Shown here one piece after another: positions 61,886 through 64,000 of a stretch of 64,000 nt of DNA. Source of the DNA: Mycobacterium montefiorense (GTDB lineage Bacteria; Actinomycetota; Actinomycetes; Mycobacteriales; Mycobacteriaceae); the NCBI RefSeq assembly GCF_003112775.1, contig NZ_BFCH01000009.1:62001-126000 (forward strand), in the 5' to 3' direction. The position numbers and the translations under genes were made by a program. The number at the start of each line of letters is the position of its first letter. Position 1 is the stretch's first letter. The notes beneath the pieces were generated by a model. That model searched no databases, was not told the DNA's origin, and was given only the letters and a program-made list of their open reading frames with translations.

Positions 61886-63376
61886 GTGACACAACCACTG
61901 CGGTTCGGCACCGCCGGATTGCGCGGCCCGGTCCGCGACGGTCCGGACGGCATGAACGTCGCGGTGGTATCGCGGGTCACGTGGGCGCTGGCGCAGGTGC
62001 TCACGGAACGCGGCCTGGCCTCCGCAAGGGTGATAGTCGGGCGCGACGCCCGGCACGGCTCGGCGATCTTCGCCACGGTAACCGCCGAAGTGCTTGCTGC
62101 CCAGGGCTTTTCGGTATTGCTGCTACCCGGGTCGGTGCCCACGCCAGTGGTCGCGTACGCGGTGCGTCACACCGGCGCCGCCGCCGGGATCCAGATCACT
62201 GCCTCGCACAATCCACCGACCGACAACGGCTACAAGGTGTACTTCGACGGCGGCATCCAGATCATCTCCCCCACCGACACCCAGATCGAAACCGCAATGG
62301 CCACAGCGCCTCCCGCCGAGAAGATCGCGCGTAAACCGGTAGCGCCGGCGGACACCGACCTGGTCGGGCGCTACATCGGGCGGGCGGCCGGGGTGCGGCG
62401 CGGCGCCGGTTCGGTGCGAGTGGCGCTGACCGCGCTGCACGGCGTCGGCGGCGCGGTGGCCGTCGAGACGCTGCACCGAGCCGGCTTCCACCAGGTCCAC
62501 ACCGTCGGCGCCCAGTTTGCCCCGGACCCCGACTTCCCCACCGTCGCGTTTCCGAACCCGGAGGAACCCGGCGCTGCCGACGCACTGCTGGCCCTGGCCG
62601 CAGACACCGGGGCCGACGTCGCGATCGCCCTGGACCCCGATGCCGACCGATGCGCGGTGGGCATCCCCACGGCCGCGGGGTGGCGGATGCTCTCCGGAGA
62701 CGAAACCGGTTGGCTGCTAGGTGATTACATTCTTTCTCGCGAGCAGTCGGACACCGCCGTGGTGGCTAGCACCTTGGTGTCCTCCCGCATGCTGGCCGCG
62801 ATCGCTGCCCACCACGGCGCGGCGCACGTCGAGACCCTCACCGGGTTCAAGTGGCTGGCACGCGCCGATTCGAAAGTTCCCGGCGCCACCTTGGTCTACG
62901 CCTACGAGGAGGCGATCGGCCATTGCGTCGACCCCGCCGCGGTGCGCGACAAGGACGGCATCAGCGCCGCGGTGCTGGTGTGCGACATGGTCGCCGCTCT
63001 GCAACAGCAGGGCCGTTCGGTGTCAGACGCGCTCGACGAACTCGCCCGCCAATACGGCGTACACGACGTTGCGGCGGTCTCCCGCCGGGTCGCCGACAGC
63101 GCCCAGGCCGCCGAGCTCATGGCGCGGCTGCGTACCGCCCCGCCAAACCAATTGGCCGGGTTCGCGGCGGCCATCACCGACCTCACCGACGCGCTGATCT
63201 TCACCGCGGGTGACGACAACACCTCGATCAGGGTGGTGGTGCGGCCTTCCGGGACCGAGCCGAAGCTCAAGTGCTACTTGGAGATTCGCTGTGCGCCTTC
63301 CAATGACCTGACTTCTTCCCGGACTTACGCCGCCGCGCTGCGCGCTCAGTTGGTTTCCTCGGTGGAACACTGGTGA
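61886..63376 (+). CDS. pmmB: Phosphomannomutase/phosphoglucomutase-like PmmB, N-terminally short
   Basis: Alpha-D-phosphohexomutase; next to deoD it could be a phosphopentomutase. 496 residues: FGTAGLRG, catalytic Ser in QITASHNP, metal site [10 protein letters not shown], sugar loop [12 protein letters not shown] and phosphate loop [14 protein letters not shown]. All four key motifs are present, but the protein begins [11 protein letters not shown] at GTG 61886, about 33 residues shorter at the N-terminus than remembered H37Rv PmmB (534 aa). No upstream start extends it. Its 3' end overlaps upp by 110 bases. Confidence 0.9.
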   Translation: MTQPLRFGTAGLRGPVRDGPDGMNVAVVSRVTWALAQVLTERGLASARVIVGRDARHGSAIFATVTAEVLAAQGFSVLLLPGSVPTPVVAYAVRHTGAAAGIQITASHNPPTDNGYKVYFDGGIQIISPTDTQIETAMATAPPAEKIARKPVAPADTDLVGRYIGRAAGVRRGAGSVRVALTALHGVGGAVAVETLHRAGFHQVHTVGAQFAPDPDFPTVAFPNPEEPGAADALLALAADTGADVAIALDPDADRCAVGIPTAAGWRMLSGDETGWLLGDYILSREQSDTAVVASTLVSSRMLAAIAAHHGAAHVETLTGFKWLARADSKVPGATLVYAYEEAIGHCVDPAAVRDKDGISAAVLVCDMVAALQQQGRSVSDALDELARQYGVHDVAAVSRRVADSAQAAELMARLRTAPPNQLAGFAAAITDLTDALIFTAGDDNTSIRVVVRPSGTEPKLKCYLEIRCAPSNDLTSSRTYAAALRAQLVSSVEHW

Positions 63377-64000
63377 AGATACGGGGCCCGAACTGACGAT
63401 CGCCCGCGTCGCCCAGGCCCGGCACGATGAACGCCGACTTGTTGAGTCCCTTGTCGACCGCCGCGGTGAACACTCGCGCGTCCGGCGCAATTTTCTCAAC
63501 CGCCGCAAGGCCTTCCGGCACGGTCACCACGCAGAGCACGCTGATATCGGTTGCGCCCCGGCGCTGTAGCAGTTCGATCGTGTACGTCATCGACCCGCCG
63601 GTGGCCAGCATCGGATCAAGCACCATGATCGGCCGGCGTTTGAGCTTCTTGGGCAGCGACTCCATGTACGGGAATGGCTGATGGGTTTCCTCGTCGCGCG
63701 CGACACCGACGAAGCCGACCTGGGCCTCCGGGATCGCAGCATGTGCCTCGTCGATCATCCCGAGCCCAGCCCGCAACACCGGGACCAGCAGCGGCGGATT
63801 GATCAGTTTCGTCCCAACCGTGTCGGCCAGCGGCGTGCGGATCCTGACCGGCGCGGTGTCCGTGTCGCGGGTGGCCTCGTAGACGAGCATCAGCGTCAGC
63901 TCGCGCAGCGCGGCCCGAAAGCCGGAGGCATCGGTACGTTCGTCGCGCAGCACCGTCAGCCGGGCCGCGGCCAACGGGTGGTCGATCACGCATACGTCCA
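63267..64000 (-). CDS. upp: Uracil phosphoribosyltransferase with C-terminal extension (first base outside the window)
   Basis: Salvages uracil to UMP using PRPP. The core is normal: [17 protein letters not shown] loop [13 protein letters not shown], ending [17 protein letters not shown], where the family usually stops. Here the frame continues for 36 residues ([20 protein letters not shown]...) to 63267, lying antisense over the pmmB 3' end. Bases 63999-64000 read NTG-GAC-GTA-TGC on the minus strand, so the start is probably one base outside the window (M-D-V-C-V-I-DHP); GTG 63989 is an internal alternative. Confidence 0.85.
   Translation of the reverse strand, partial: DVCVIDHPLAAARLTVLRDERTDASGFRAALRELTLMLVYEATRDTDTAPVRIRTPLADTVGTKLINPPLLVPVLRAGLGMIDEAHAAIPEAQVGFVGVARDEETHQPFPYMESLPKKLKRRPIMVLDPMLATGGSMTYTIELLQRRGATDISVLCVVTVPEGLAAVEKIAPDARVFTAAVDKGLNKSAFIVPGLGDAGDRQFGPRIFTSVPPRKPTERAARRRKSGKKSGHWKAHSESPSST

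Noticed and set aside
1..64000. Mobile elements, CRISPR arrays, tRNA/rRNA genes, prophage
   Set aside because: No transposase or integrase motifs, no spaced short repeats and no tRNA-like cloverleaf sequences were noticed while reading; a tRNA scan and IS search were not possible here.

Overview
This window is chromosomal DNA of a slow-grower-type Mycobacterium. The evidence is uniformly high GC, frequent GTG/TTG starts, and gene content and order that match, from memory and not from a search, the M. tuberculosis H37Rv segment Rv3264c to Rv3309c (manB-wbbL-rmlD, lcp1, pacL1-ctpC, Rv3272-Rv3273, fadE25, purEK, birA, accD5-accE5, sseA, accA3, sigF-rsbW-usfY, lat-lrpA-pcd, lhr, nei, lpqC, glpD2, lpdA, amiAB, deoD, pmmB, upp). 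I see no tRNA or rRNA genes, CRISPR arrays, IS elements or prophage. Coding density is very high and no gene-free stretch exceeds about 280 bases.

Region by region. 1-4625: GDP-mannose and rhamnose linker synthesis (manB, wbbL, rmlD) facing an LCP-family arabinogalactan ligase gene and a truncated AMP-binding homologue. 4626-7290: an AT-rich intergenic region with three inverted repeats, then the metal efflux pair pacL1-ctpC. 7334-15667: a phosphate-uptake block laid out like H37Rv pknD-pstS2 / pstB-pstS1-pstC1-pstA2 (Rv0931c-Rv0936), here placed beside ctpC, with two tandem pstS1 copies and a PstB carrying Asp in place of an invariant Walker A Gly. 15832-20316: a shortened UPF0677 methyltransferase, a class III CoA-transferase and a SulP-carbonic anhydrase fusion. 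20324-23534: a receiver / CHASE3 histidine kinase / receiver-PP2C phosphatase operon not found at this place in H37Rv. 23685-28692: fadE25, purE, purK, GtrA, PH-domain and birA genes. 28722-37007: a KstD-like flavoprotein, then acyl-CoA carboxylase genes (accD5, accE5, accA3) interspersed with Maf, a methyltransferase, SseA and a SufE-like protein.

37200-39855 is a stress sigma factor locus: a STAS gene convergent with and overlapping sigF, then rsbW, usfY and the Rv3289c-like gene, with good sigma-F-type promoters. 39907-44524 is a lysine degradation cluster (lat, lrpA, a DUF1338/HglS-type 2-oxoadipate dioxygenase and pcd), which reads as a route from L-lysine through 2-aminoadipate to 2-hydroxyglutarate. 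44571-50620 holds a TetR regulator, the giant helicase Lhr and Nei2. 50641-57954 holds secreted or lipoprotein genes, a pseudouridine synthase, glpD2, lpdA and two small hydrolase/cyclotransferase genes. 57958-64000 holds two M20 amidohydrolases, a cutinase, deoD, pmmB and upp; upp appears to read through its usual stop into the antisense strand of pmmB.

The points most worth following up are the altered pst block, the PP2C / STAS / sigF signalling genes, the metal-responsive intergenic region before pacL1-ctpC, the lysine catabolic cluster, the internally deleted methyltransferase and the upp/pmmB overlap. Relative to H37Rv, the genes Rv3271c, Rv3294c, atsB and phoY1 are absent from their expected places.
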